Positions 50,548 through 59,177 of a stretch of DNA of 64,000 bases are shown here, one piece after another. The position numbers and the translations under genes were made by a program. Below the pieces are notes generated by a model. It was not told the origin of the DNA. It searched no databases and worked only from the letters and a program-made list of their open reading frames with translations. The number at the start of each line of letters is the position of its first letter. Position 1 is the stretch's first letter. Origin of the DNA: Bdellovibrionales bacterium (GTDB lineage: Bacteria; Bdellovibrionota; UBA1018; CAIMNF01); the NCBI GenBank assembly GCA_947502835.1, contig CANNBJ010000003.1, positions 434,001 through 498,000 of the forward strand, written 5' to 3'.

Positions 50548-53500
50548 TTGAAGACGACAACAGGTGGCAGGAGTCTCGGGATTCGCGTTTTGGTGTTGGT
50601 TTCATTTTTGGTCATTCCGCCGGCGTTTTCTGGCCCGGGGGATCCGTTTGATGCCTTGAAGGAAACCATCCGGTATTTTGAAAAGTCCTCCGCCGGAGCG
50701 GACCCCGCCGCAGACTTGATCCGGATCCGCTCGCTCAAGGGGCAGACCTTCGAGGAAGTGTATCACCTGTGCAAAAAGCAAATCGTTCTCGAATCCCACG
50801 CACCGAAATTGAATGTGGACCGTCTGATTGCATGGGTTGAGGTGCTTTCCAGCATGGCCGGGTCCGCCGATGTTCGCTTGGTCGGATGGCTCAAGAAGGA
50901 AGTCCTCCGGGCCTATTCTTCGCATCCGGACATCCGCGAGCTGAGCGGGTTTCTTGATCAGACCATCGATCTTCTGAGGGGCGCTCCCGCCCAAAAGGAG
51001 CTTCCGAGAATCCGGGACGTCGAAAAATCAACGCATTCCGCGGTCGTGGCGGTCCGGAATTCCGGAATCCTCGAGGACCGCTTGATCCGGTTTGTGGAGG
51101 CGATGAACTCCGAAAAGTTTTCGGGTCTCAATTCCGCGACAGCCCAGGTCCTGACCTCCGACATTCGCGCACGCCAGGAGCGCCGCCGATACCTGCCCAT
51201 TGTTGCCAGGGACGCCGAGATTGATGCTGCCATAGATGTGCTCTTGCGGATGAAGGGGAAGGCACCTGTGATTCTCGGGGAAACCGGGGTCGGGAAGAGC
51301 TCTGTTGCGGAGGGGATCGCCGCAAAATTGCTTTCCGGGGACGTGCCCGAAGGGCTGCACGCGGAGAAGTTGAAGAACTCGGTGGTCATGGTGACGAATC
51401 CTGCGAAGATCGCATCGCTCGTGGATGATCCGAGTCCTCGCAGTGTTGCGATGGCGCTCAATTGGTATTTCAACCAGGCGAAGACCATTGGCAAGCTGAC
51501 CCAAACCCATGTGATTGTCGTGATCGACCAGGCCCACCAGCTTGTGGGTGCGCAAGTGGATGCGCTGAAGGCCTTGCTCGATGACGGATCCCACTCCATG
51601 ATTCTGGTCGGTGGGGCAAAGCAGGCGGCATTCACGCTGATGGCCGATGAGCAGTTTTTGAGCCGGATCGAACCCATCATGATTCAGGAACTCGACGAGG
51701 CGGCCACCTTCGACCTGATCAAGAGGGCTGCGCTTCCCGAGATCGAGAGAAACTATCACCTCGTGATTCCCGATGAAGTGGTCACGGCCGCAATCGAGCT
51801 TTCCGCCGAATTGCAGCCGGACCTGAAGCGTCCTGATGCACCCATCAAGCTATTGCAGGATGCGGCGATTTTCATCAGCAGGACATCAAACGGCGAGGCG
51901 GGTTCCGTCACCTTGTCGGCGCTGTACAGCCTGGCAGCCCAGAAGGCTCGGCTTCCGGTGGTTTCCCAGGATCGCGCGCGGTTCATCTCCGTGATGGATG
52001 AAGTGAAGGGCAAGATCAAGGCGGATGTGCGCGGCCAGGATCCTGTGGTGGACAAGATTGTGAACCTGTTTGCGGCAACCATGACCGCGAAGGGACGGAA
52101 AACGCGTGCGGCGGTGATTGTTGGGACGACGGGAACGGGAAAGTCCCTCATTCCCTCAAGACTTACGCACTATTTCTACGGAACCCAGACGCGCATGCTC
52201 AAGATCGACGGAAATCAGCTCAAGACTGATGACAGCGGGTTCTATCTCTTCGGTCCGAAGTCCGGATATATCGGAAGCGACAAAAACAAGGGACTCCTGG
52301 CAAACCATTTCGACGGGCCCGGGAAAGGTTCAAGCATTGTGCTGGTGGATGAACTCGACAAGATGCACCCCCAACAGGTGGAACGTCTCATGGAAATCAT
52401 CGATACCGGGAAGTTCATCGCGGGCGATGGCAAGACCCGTTCAACGGGCAGGGTTCTCTGGCTTTTCACTTCGAACAAGGGGGCGACCAAGTTTTTTCCG
52501 CCCGAGTTTGTGAAATCCGCCACCGTTCCTGAGGTTCAAAAGCGACTGCTTTCCATTTCAGAGGCGGAGGTCCGCGAGGCCTTTCTTCAGCAGGAATCGT
52601 TTGCGAAATCGGATCAGGTCCTGAAGCCAGAGGTTTTGGCCCGAATGGACGAGATGGTGCTCGTGGCCCCGATCCTGAAGGAAACCGCACTCGAAATCGC
52701 AAGGATCAAGATCAAGGACGAAATCGAGGGCTATCGCCAGCAGGGACTCGGAACCCTCGAAGTGGATGACGGATTTGCTAATGCCATCGTGAATGAGAGT
52801 TATGATCCCGTGTTCGGCGTGAGGGAGCTTGAGAGGAATGTCAGGACAAAGATCGGTGAAATTTACGATGCGCTTGTCAAGCAAGCGGGGCCTTCCGGCT
52901 CGGTCAGGATCGAAACGCTGATGCCGGAACCCGGGGCCAGCATCATCCGCTTCAAGGCTGGCAACGAACGCGGGGACTCGGTGATGGTGAATGGACCGAA
53001 GCTCGCGTATGAGAATCCGCTGTTTGATCCGGTCGAGAAGGAAAATCTCCGGAACCTCGAGAGTGCGTTGAACGCGAAAGTGTATGGACAGGGTTTCTAT
53101 GCCAAGAAGCTTGCGGAAAGCATCCAAAAGAGTGTTGTGGATGCGGCTTCCAACAAGCCGGTCTCCGTGTATGCACTCGGCATGACAGGAAACGGGAAGA
53201 CTGAAATGGCCCGCGCTCTCGTGATGGCGAGGTTCGGGTCGCTGGAATCCCTGTGCAAGCTCGAAATGGGTCAGGTCGGAAGTGTCAAGGACCTCTCCAA
53301 CATCTTTCAGTCCTCGGTCGGTTATGTGGGGTCGGATCAGCCGGGCCAGTTTGAACGGTTTCTGCAAACCCACAAAAAAGGAGTGATCCTCTTTGATGAG
53401 ATGGGCAATGCCGGGGGCAATGACAAGAATGCAAAAGAGGAGATCGGAAAGTATCTCTATTCGATTCTTGACGACGGGATCTGGGTCAGTCCCGTGACCA

Positions 53501-54798
53501 AGAAGACGTACTCGCTCCGTGATTACGTGTTCATTTTCACAGGAAACGAGGCCGAGAAGATTTTTGCGGGAAACTCCCAGGATGATCTTTTGCGTGCGAT
53601 TTGGAAGGATCACAGCTCCGAGGAAAAGGCACGGGAGCTTCTTCGCCAAAGCGGGCTCAGTCCGGCGTTTGTCGGCAGGATCGGAAGTGTGGTGCTGACG
53701 GAGCCGCCGGTGAAGGAAACCAAAGAAAATATCGTAAGAAAACTCCTCGGCGAGTGGATTTCCCGGGTGGAGTCCAAGCAACCGGTCAGGATCATTCATG
53801 ACGCAAGCTTCGTCGAGATGGTGAGCAAGCTTACCTATTCCGCAAGTGAGGGAGCGCGCTCGGTGATCAATTTCGTGAATACCACCCTTGGTTCCGCTGC
53901 ATCAAAAGGCGTATTCGAGGTGGATTTCTCAAAGGCATCGGGTGCGAATCGGGCGGAGGTGAGACTTTCGCTTGAAGTGAAGATCCCAAGCCAGCCTTTT
54001 TACAAGGTGGTTCCGGATGAGACTCTGGCCAAGCTCATCGTGACGGTGGTGCAGGAGGGCGTTGAAATCGCGAAGATCGAGTCGGACTTCACCAAATCGG
54101 CACGATTCATCAAGCAGATCCGGATGGTGGATGCCTATGCGACGGCGTTTCACGAGGCGGGGCATGCGATCTTGAATGATCCTTCAACCTCGGGAAGGGT
54201 GCTTCAGCACTTGACCATCATCCCGGCCGACCATTACCTAGGATACGCGCGATACGAGGACCTTCCCGGATTCAAGACAAACTACACACTCACAGATCTG
54301 CGAGCGCGTCTTGCCACCCTGGTCGCAGGCTCCGAGGCCGAGCTTTTGATCGGTCGGGAGATGAATTCGGGACAGGCGGGTGACTTGAAAGAAGAGAGAA
54401 GGCTTCTCACCCGTGCCGCAACCACGTGGGGGCTTGTTCCGGAGCTCATGGGGGCGAAGGTGGATGACAATGGTGTTGCGAATTTCACCGGGAGCCAGGT
54501 TCAGGTGTTCAACGAGTTTGCCGAACGTGAGCTCGAAATTGCCAGGGAAACTGCGAGGAAATTCATTCTTGAGAATTGGGTCCTCGAGTACAAGGTTGCG
54601 GAGGAATTGATGAATCGCGGGGAAATCTCGGGGGTGAGGTTTCGCGAGATCCGCGACGCAGTTGCAAAGATGAGTTCCGCAGAGAAAAAACAGTTCGCGA
54701 AAGTGAACTCCCCGCAGAAGGTGAAACTCATGCTTTCGGATCTCGACAAGGAAAGCTGCGCTGATCTCATGAAACGCGCAGCCAGGGGATCCGACTGA
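50548..54798 (+). CDS. Exported triple-AAA+ (ClpB-like) protein fused to an FtsH-like M41 peptidase domain
   Basis: A 1416-residue protein starting at TTG with GGGGAG 8 bases upstream. Signal peptide (hydrophobic 12-27, cleavage AFS-GP). AAA-1, Hsp100 D1-like: Walker A GETGVGKS (244-251), but Walker B is VIDQAH, with Gln328 for the catalytic Glu. AAA-2 and AAA-3 are D2-like: Walker A GTTGTGKS (526-533) and GMTGNGKT (878-885), Walker B VDELDK (Asp601, Glu602) and FDEMGN (Asp950, Glu951), pore loops GYIG (573-576) and GYVG (925-928). The C-terminus is M41-like: HEAGH (1202-1206) and SGQAGD with Asp1279 as third zinc ligand. FtsH has one AAA module and two transmembrane helices; this fusion is not a known family to me. 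Unfolding plus proteolysis outside the cytoplasm would need external ATP. Confidence 0.85.
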   Translation: MKTTTGGRSLGIRVLVLVSFLVIPPAFSGPGDPFDALKETIRYFEKSSAGADPAADLIRIRSLKGQTFEEVYHLCKKQIVLESHAPKLNVDRLIAWVEVLSSMAGSADVRLVGWLKKEVLRAYSSHPDIRELSGFLDQTIDLLRGAPAQKELPRIRDVEKSTHSAVVAVRNSGILEDRLIRFVEAMNSEKFSGLNSATAQVLTSDIRARQERRRYLPIVARDAEIDAAIDVLLRMKGKAPVILGETGVGKSSVAEGIAAKLLSGDVPEGLHAEKLKNSVVMVTNPAKIASLVDDPSPRSVAMALNWYFNQAKTIGKLTQTHVIVVIDQAHQLVGAQVDALKALLDDGSHSMILVGGAKQAAFTLMADEQFLSRIEPIMIQELDEAATFDLIKRAALPEIERNYHLVIPDEVVTAAIELSAELQPDLKRPDAPIKLLQDAAIFISRTSNGEAGSVTLSALYSLAAQKARLPVVSQDRARFISVMDEVKGKIKADVRGQDPVVDKIVNLFAATMTAKGRKTRAAVIVGTTGTGKSLIPSRLTHYFYGTQTRMLKIDGNQLKTDDSGFYLFGPKSGYIGSDKNKGLLANHFDGPGKGSSIVLVDELDKMHPQQVERLMEIIDTGKFIAGDGKTRSTGRVLWLFTSNKGATKFFPPEFVKSATVPEVQKRLLSISEAEVREAFLQQESFAKSDQVLKPEVLARMDEMVLVAPILKETALEIARIKIKDEIEGYRQQGLGTLEVDDGFANAIVNESYDPVFGVRELERNVRTKIGEIYDALVKQAGPSGSVRIETLMPEPGASIIRFKAGNERGDSVMVNGPKLAYENPLFDPVEKENLRNLESALNAKVYGQGFYAKKLAESIQKSVVDAASNKPVSVYALGMTGNGKTEMARALVMARFGSLESLCKLEMGQVGSVKDLSNIFQSSVGYVGSDQPGQFERFLQTHKKGVILFDEMGNAGGNDKNAKEEIGKYLYSILDDGIWVSPVTKKTYSLRDYVFIFTGNEAEKIFAGNSQDDLLRAIWKDHSSEEKARELLRQSGLSPAFVGRIGSVVLTEPPVKETKENIVRKLLGEWISRVESKQPVRIIHDASFVEMVSKLTYSASEGARSVINFVNTTLGSAASKGVFEVDFSKASGANRAEVRLSLEVKIPSQPFYKVVPDETLAKLIVTVVQEGVEIAKIESDFTKSARFIKQIRMVDAYATAFHEAGHAILNDPSTSGRVLQHLTIIPADHYLGYARYEDLPGFKTNYTLTDLRARLATLVAGSEAELLIGREMNSGQAGDLKEERRLLTRAATTWGLVPELMGAKVDDNGVANFTGSQVQVFNEFAERELEIARETARKFILENWVLEYKVAEELMNRGEISGVRFREIRDAVAKMSSAEKKQFAKVNSPQKVKLMLSDLDKESCADLMKRAARGSD

Positions 54799-54828
54799 TT
54801 CGGTTGAGTCTAAAAATTTATTTCATTG

Positions 54829-54857
54829 AAAAACGGCCTGAAAATGGCCGTTTTTTT
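54829..54857 (+). terminator. Intrinsic terminator after the AAA+/M41 gene
   Basis: CGGCC and GGCCG pair around TGAAAAT, with A-run before and seven T after. Thirty bases after the stop codon. Confidence 0.9.
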
Positions 54858-54877
54858 ATTTCCTGAGTGGAATTCTC

Positions 54878-54907
54878 TTGCATAGATCCGACCCTTTGGA
54901 ATATCTT
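54878..54907 (+). promoter_or_regulatory. Probable promoter giving a leaderless mRNA
   Basis: TTGCAT (54878-54883), 18-base spacer, TATCTT (54902-54907). The -10 ends 8 bases before the ATG at 54916 and no Shine-Dalgarno is seen, so transcription would begin at the start codon. Confidence 0.5.
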
Positions 54908-54915
54908 CCGGGTCC

Positions 54916-55767
54916 ATGATTAAGGCACTGATTGTTGGGTTCGTGTTCTTGGGATCGTTCACCGCGCATGCACAGGTGCCTGCGCTTCAAAAAGTGATTG
55001 CTTTGGCAAGCACGCAAGGAAAAACAAGCACTGAGGCTGTGACCCGGAGTCTTTTGACCCAGTTGGAGAGCTCTTCTCAGAGCGGTTTGGCAAGTGTGGT
55101 TAAGAACGACCCGGTCTATACCTTCAACAATGGTAACTTGAATGAAGAGACTCTTCGGTACCTCGGAAGCGAAGCCCAGAGTGCGCTTCTTCAAATTGGA
55201 AAAAAGACCACCTTCAAGGCGGTGTCCGCACTTCCCGAGTTCGAAATCGCGCTCAGCTCTGTGAGCTCACTTGAACATGCCGCCGATAACATTCCACTCA
55301 GCAAAAACGGGCAACTTAAGTCTTCGATCTCTTCGGATGTGGTCATTGAAAGCGATATCCGCTCTTTGGGCCTTTCTGAGCCAGTCGCTACGGATCTTGC
55401 AAACGAGCTCAAGGCCTTCAAAAAGGAAACAGGGCTCTTCTACACCAATCGCGGGATGTGCAAGGGTCTGGATGACGAAGCCGCAACGAATTTCGCAGCG
55501 TTCGTTCGCGATGCCCGTGAGAATCTCAAGCGCACCCGAGCCAAGTGTCCGGGACAACTGTATGGATCGATCGCAGAAGTGTGGATTCACTTCCAAAAGC
55601 GGATGGGCCGTGAGGGTGATGCTCTTTGGCGCGCTGTGGAAAAGAACCAAACTTGCTACACCGCAGGTAAACTTCGTCCGGGAGTTCTCAGTGCTGTGAA
55701 CCAGATCTCCCAGAAAAACGGCGGCCAAGTTCCCGCAGAGAACGAGCCAAGCGGCTGTCCGCTCTGA
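54916..55767 (+). CDS. Hypothetical secreted protein
   Basis: A 283-residue exported protein (signal MIKALIVGFVFLGSFTAHA, cleavage AHA-QV). No family recognised. The mature part is predicted largely helical and has four cysteines, all in the last 110 residues (MCKG, KCPG, TCY, and GCPL at the extreme C-terminus). It is monocistronic between two terminators with its own promoter, which suggests strong independent expression. Confidence 0.7.
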   Translation: MIKALIVGFVFLGSFTAHAQVPALQKVIALASTQGKTSTEAVTRSLLTQLESSSQSGLASVVKNDPVYTFNNGNLNEETLRYLGSEAQSALLQIGKKTTFKAVSALPEFEIALSSVSSLEHAADNIPLSKNGQLKSSISSDVVIESDIRSLGLSEPVATDLANELKAFKKETGLFYTNRGMCKGLDDEAATNFAAFVRDARENLKRTRAKCPGQLYGSIAEVWIHFQKRMGREGDALWRAVEKNQTCYTAGKLRPGVLSAVNQISQKNGGQVPAENEPSGCPL

Positions 55768-55791
55768 TTCAGTCGAGGTAAGTTTCTTAAG

Positions 55792-55824
55792 AAAGGGTCA
55801 TGCCGGGTCGGCGTGGCCCTTTTT
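55792..55824 (+). terminator. Intrinsic terminator
   Basis: A 10-bp stem GGGTCATGCC/GGCGTGGCCC (two G-T pairs) with a 5-base loop, followed by five T. It closes the 54916 gene. Confidence 0.88.
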
Positions 55825-55867
55825 CAATTTCTTTCATTTATTGGGGCATTTTCAGGGTTTCTTCCCT

Positions 55868-55926
55868 GTCAGGTTTCGGTCAAGGCGGAGTGTTTGATTT
55901 ACATGGTCGACTTTGATCTGTAAAAT
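55868..55926 (+). promoter_or_regulatory. Direct-repeat element and leaderless promoter
   Basis: GTCAGGTTTCGGTCA at 55868-55882, then TTTACA (55898-55903), a 17-base spacer and TAAAAT (55921-55926). The -10 ends 7 bases before the GTG at 55934. The 15-base repeat recurs upstream of the 59178 and 63650 genes. Confidence 0.6.
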
Positions 55927-55933
55927 ACGGTTC

Positions 55934-57151
55934 GTGCTTCATCCCGCATTTTGTCTGGCCAAAAGAGGGTTCGCTGCTCTTGTGTTGATCGCCTTGATCA
56001 ATCTGTTCTGTTCCATTCCCGCATTTGCAAATATTCCAGAGAGTGACTTTACCAATGTGCAGAGTCTTTCCGACGCCGATCGCGTGGTCGATGCGCTCAT
56101 GAGCAGGACTGGTGGGCAAGGCGAGATTCTTCTGTATCAGACCGGCGACCGGCTTCCGGATGAGCTTCAGTGGATCATCAAGAGGCTCTCCCAGAAGCGG
56201 CTTCAGGTGACTGTGGTACGGGTGAACGAGGAGACGCTTCAGGCGGAGTGGAAGGCTCTTGAGAAGGCCCCCCTTGAGTATCAGGAGCTGATCACCTTCC
56301 GGCCCGGCAAGGAGTTCACGTTCCGCTCGCTCCTTGATTCAGGACGAACGCTCATCAGCAAACTCTTTGGGATTCAGAGGATCCGAGACCTCAGTCTTTG
56401 GATTCCGGTTCCCCGCAAACCCGACATAGTGAAGCTCGACCGGGTGAAGGGCATGTATGCGGGAGCAACCGCGAGTGCCTCACTGGGGCTTTCGTATGTG
56501 AGCTCCTATCTGAAGAACGGGGGAACCCTGGATGCCTCGCTCCTGACTCCCATGCTGAGTCTTGGAGCGTGGGTGTACTTCAATGTGAATTCCTTTCGCT
56601 CCCTTGGTCAGGTGATGTCACAAGGGAAATCCATTCAGCCCACGGCAGAAGGTTGGAGAGTTCGAACGAACTCTCCTTTTTTTTGGGCAACGAGCTACCT
56701 CCGGTCCATGTTGACCAATGCCATTGTTCAAGTTTCAGCAACCGGGCTTGCGGGTGCCCTCACTTCGGAGGCAATCCAGACCAATCTCACGAATTCCGTT
56801 TGGAGTGTGGTCAGTCGCTCGGAGATCGACAAGTACATCGCATCGAAAACCCCATCCACCCTCGACGAGGCGGGACATGTAGTGATTCAGGCCGGTCAGT
56901 GGTCCGAGCGCAAGGCCGCCAATGTCAATTTTTGGTGGAATTTTTCCCACGGGATGGTGAAGAATCTTCACTTGTTGAACTTCGATCCCCAGTTCATGAC
57001 GATCGTATTCGGGGGACTCGCGGCGATCAATCTCGGGTTTTTTCTGAAGGACCAGATTCCGGAATGGGTTGAACGGGTATCACGATTTGGATTTGCGATG
57101 AAGGAGAGGGTGGCGTCATGCAATGCGCTGTTAGTCGTCGAGCGAAATTAA
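55934..57151 (+). CDS. Signal-bearing multi-pass membrane protein
   Basis: A 405-residue protein of no known family. A signal sequence (hydrophobic about 12-30, cleavage AFA-NI) is followed by about 130 polar residues and then hydrophobic segments at about 165-185, 195-215, 245-275 and 355-375. The frame is open from a TTG at 55913, but that codon would lie upstream of the -10 hexamer; GTG at 55934, 7 bases after the -10, is preferred. The next gene overlaps by 34 bases in another frame, so the two form an operon. Confidence 0.65.
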   Translation: MLHPAFCLAKRGFAALVLIALINLFCSIPAFANIPESDFTNVQSLSDADRVVDALMSRTGGQGEILLYQTGDRLPDELQWIIKRLSQKRLQVTVVRVNEETLQAEWKALEKAPLEYQELITFRPGKEFTFRSLLDSGRTLISKLFGIQRIRDLSLWIPVPRKPDIVKLDRVKGMYAGATASASLGLSYVSSYLKNGGTLDASLLTPMLSLGAWVYFNVNSFRSLGQVMSQGKSIQPTAEGWRVRTNSPFFWATSYLRSMLTNAIVQVSATGLAGALTSEAIQTNLTNSVWSVVSRSEIDKYIASKTPSTLDEAGHVVIQAGQWSERKAANVNFWWNFSHGMVKNLHLLNFDPQFMTIVFGGLAAINLGFFLKDQIPEWVERVSRFGFAMKERVASCNALLVVERN

Positions 57152-59076
57152 TCCTGTCGCTTTTTGTTAGTGGTGCGATTTCGGTCACTGCGCCGGCATA
57201 CGCATCCTTGGGGTCATGTCCCGAATCCCTGAAGCCCGAGCGAAGGCTCGACACCTTTTCGGAATATCCGGTGTACAAGGGCGAAAAGGTCCAGATCATG
57301 GAGTTGAATCCGGAAGACCCCACGCAAGCGGTTTGGGCCGGAGGTGTGGCGACCGCGATGAGACATGTGGGTCCCGAAGTTGCAGCGGCAAAGCCCGTGA
57401 TTGATCGGGTGGTCGGGCCCTCGACCGAGACTTTCGACATTGCAGTGGGCCTGAATGGTTCAGCTGCCCGCTATGCGCTTTTTGGATCTGCAAATGACCT
57501 CGACATCCTGGCTCAACTGGTTCTCAAGGTGAAGAGTGGTTCGACAAACGAGCTGTTCGATGCCCATAGCAAACCGGTGCAAATGGTCACCCGGTATCTT
57601 CAAGAGCATGTGGAACAGGTGCTCAAGGAGAATCCGACCTATCGATTCATCGAGCTGAAGGCCGGCGAATACATGGATCCTGAAACAGGTGAGAAGGCCG
57701 GAATCAAATGGTGGCTTGAGGATTTCAGACGCGGGTACAAGGTGGTTCGTGAGCCAACCGGTCCGAGGCGCGTGACCCTTGCCCAAGTCATCGCAGAGCC
57801 TGCGCGGATCAAGATTGATTGGGCCGTGCCTTCCCCCCTTGATTCCTTGAATGCCTATGATTACACCGAAGTGACTACAATTTACATTCTCGGAATGAAG
57901 GTCGGGAACAACCAGCCAAGACTCAGGATCTCAGATGTTCCGGGCGCGAATGAGTCCCTCGTGGTGAAAGCCACGGGAATCAATCTGAGTAAAGAGGACC
58001 TTCGAAAGTCGATTGAGCTCTCGGTGGGTGAGAATCCAGTGACTCTGGAACATGTTCATCAGGGACTCATCAAGACAATCGAAAAGTATTCGGATCTTGA
58101 CCGTCTCAAGGTGTTGAAGCGTGTGTTTGCGCTTCTAAGTTTTTGGGAGAACCCACTGGATTTCAAGCTGATCACCGGAATTCCTGTCAGCTCCGAAGAA
58201 GTGATGCGGCAGGTGCAGGACATTCTCGCGCTCCCGAGAGTCCGGGAATATTCCAGAATCCGCTCAAGGGCGGATGTGCGGATCATCGCACGCGAGCACG
58301 GAGTGGAGCTTGGTTCCCATGATGAGGATTGGATTCGCGAAGTGAAGAAGGATTTCCATCTTCAGGCAAATACTCTTGAGGCGATTGAGGACGAGGTGAG
58401 GGGATTGCTCGAACAGGAGCTGACGGTTGCGTTCCAGAGATATCCCCACATTCCCGAATACATCGAGTTTGTGCGTGCCCGTGCGCCCTATGTTGTGGGC
58501 CATGAGCTATCCCGAAACGGTGTGTTTCTTGCGCTCAAGCCCGATGAACGCTTTCGCACCATTCTTTCAAAACGGATCGAGGGATGGAAGAAGAAGTATC
58601 CTGCGCTCGATTTTGTGGAACCTTCGGATGCCCATATGACGATTCACTTCAGCGGGCGGATGTCGGATCCGGCTCTCGATGCCTGGATCGCGGAGGCAAA
58701 AAAGAATTCAAGCGGGATTCCAACCGCAAGCCAAGGCGGATTGCACATCATGGGCAAACAAAACCAAGTGATTGCCATGAAGTTCCCCTCCTCGCCGGAA
58801 TTTTCGGCACTTGCGAAATCCATGCGCGCGTTCTCGACAAAGGTCGGAGGCACGCCGGAAAAAACCTACCTTGAGTTCACTCCCCACATCACCATTGCAA
58901 GCATCAAAGGGAAGGACTCCCCTGCGGTGCAGGCCCAGGTCAGGCAATTCCTGAGTGAATCCACGGGAACGCTTTCAGACGCATCATTTGAGGGGTTTGA
59001 GATCTGGACGAGGGGGGCCGGGGGCTCTGGGGCGGCGGAGCCCGCGCCGAAGGGGAAGTATACCAAGCTCCGTTAG
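57118..59076 (+). CDS. Exported nucleotidyltransferase-like/2H phosphoesterase fusion
   Basis: A 652-residue protein with a signal peptide; either cleavage at AYA-SL or a lipobox LGSC with Cys34. Residues 110-131 contain GS followed after 11 residues by DLD (Gly114, Ser115, Asp127, Asp129), the pattern of Pol-beta-type nucleotidyltransferases. The C-terminal 160 residues carry two HxT motifs, HMT (506-508) and HIT (590-592), with the spacing of 2H phosphoesterases, which act on 2',3'-cyclic or 2'-5' phosphodiesters in RNA or nucleotides. The middle part is helical and unassigned. AGGAG-type purines precede the ATG. The nucleotidyltransferase call rests on one motif; the 2H call is firmer. Confidence 0.72.
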   Translation: MQCAVSRRAKLILSLFVSGAISVTAPAYASLGSCPESLKPERRLDTFSEYPVYKGEKVQIMELNPEDPTQAVWAGGVATAMRHVGPEVAAAKPVIDRVVGPSTETFDIAVGLNGSAARYALFGSANDLDILAQLVLKVKSGSTNELFDAHSKPVQMVTRYLQEHVEQVLKENPTYRFIELKAGEYMDPETGEKAGIKWWLEDFRRGYKVVREPTGPRRVTLAQVIAEPARIKIDWAVPSPLDSLNAYDYTEVTTIYILGMKVGNNQPRLRISDVPGANESLVVKATGINLSKEDLRKSIELSVGENPVTLEHVHQGLIKTIEKYSDLDRLKVLKRVFALLSFWENPLDFKLITGIPVSSEEVMRQVQDILALPRVREYSRIRSRADVRIIAREHGVELGSHDEDWIREVKKDFHLQANTLEAIEDEVRGLLEQELTVAFQRYPHIPEYIEFVRARAPYVVGHELSRNGVFLALKPDERFRTILSKRIEGWKKKYPALDFVEPSDAHMTIHFSGRMSDPALDAWIAEAKKNSSGIPTASQGGLHIMGKQNQVIAMKFPSSPEFSALAKSMRAFSTKVGGTPEKTYLEFTPHITIASIKGKDSPAVQAQVRQFLSESTGTLSDASFEGFEIWTRGAGGSGAAEPAPKGKYTKLR

Positions 59077-59167
59077 TCAGAGTTCGGTCAAAACGGAGTC
59101 AGAGGTTTGTCATTTTCCTCTTTGATTTCAGGTAATTATTCAAAAATTGCCATTTTGACGCTATGCT
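59076..59167 (+). promoter_or_regulatory. Direct-repeat element and promoter of the 59178 gene
   Basis: GTCAGAGTTCGGTCA at 59076-59090, then 48 bases to TTCAAA (59139-59144), a 17-base spacer and TATGCT (59162-59167). The -10 ends 10 bases before the ATG at 59178. The same 48-base distance is found before the paralogue at 63650. Confidence 0.6.
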
Positions 59168-59177
59168 TCATTGCGTT

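Noticed and set aside
50548-54798. Ordinary FtsH homologue
   Set aside because: There is no pair of N-terminal transmembrane helices, and three Clp-type AAA+ modules precede the peptidase domain instead of one FtsH-type module.
59163-59177. Upstream ATG as start of the large protein
   Set aside because: This ATG lies inside the TATGCT -10 hexamer, and the paralogue at 63650 starts at the position equivalent to 59178.
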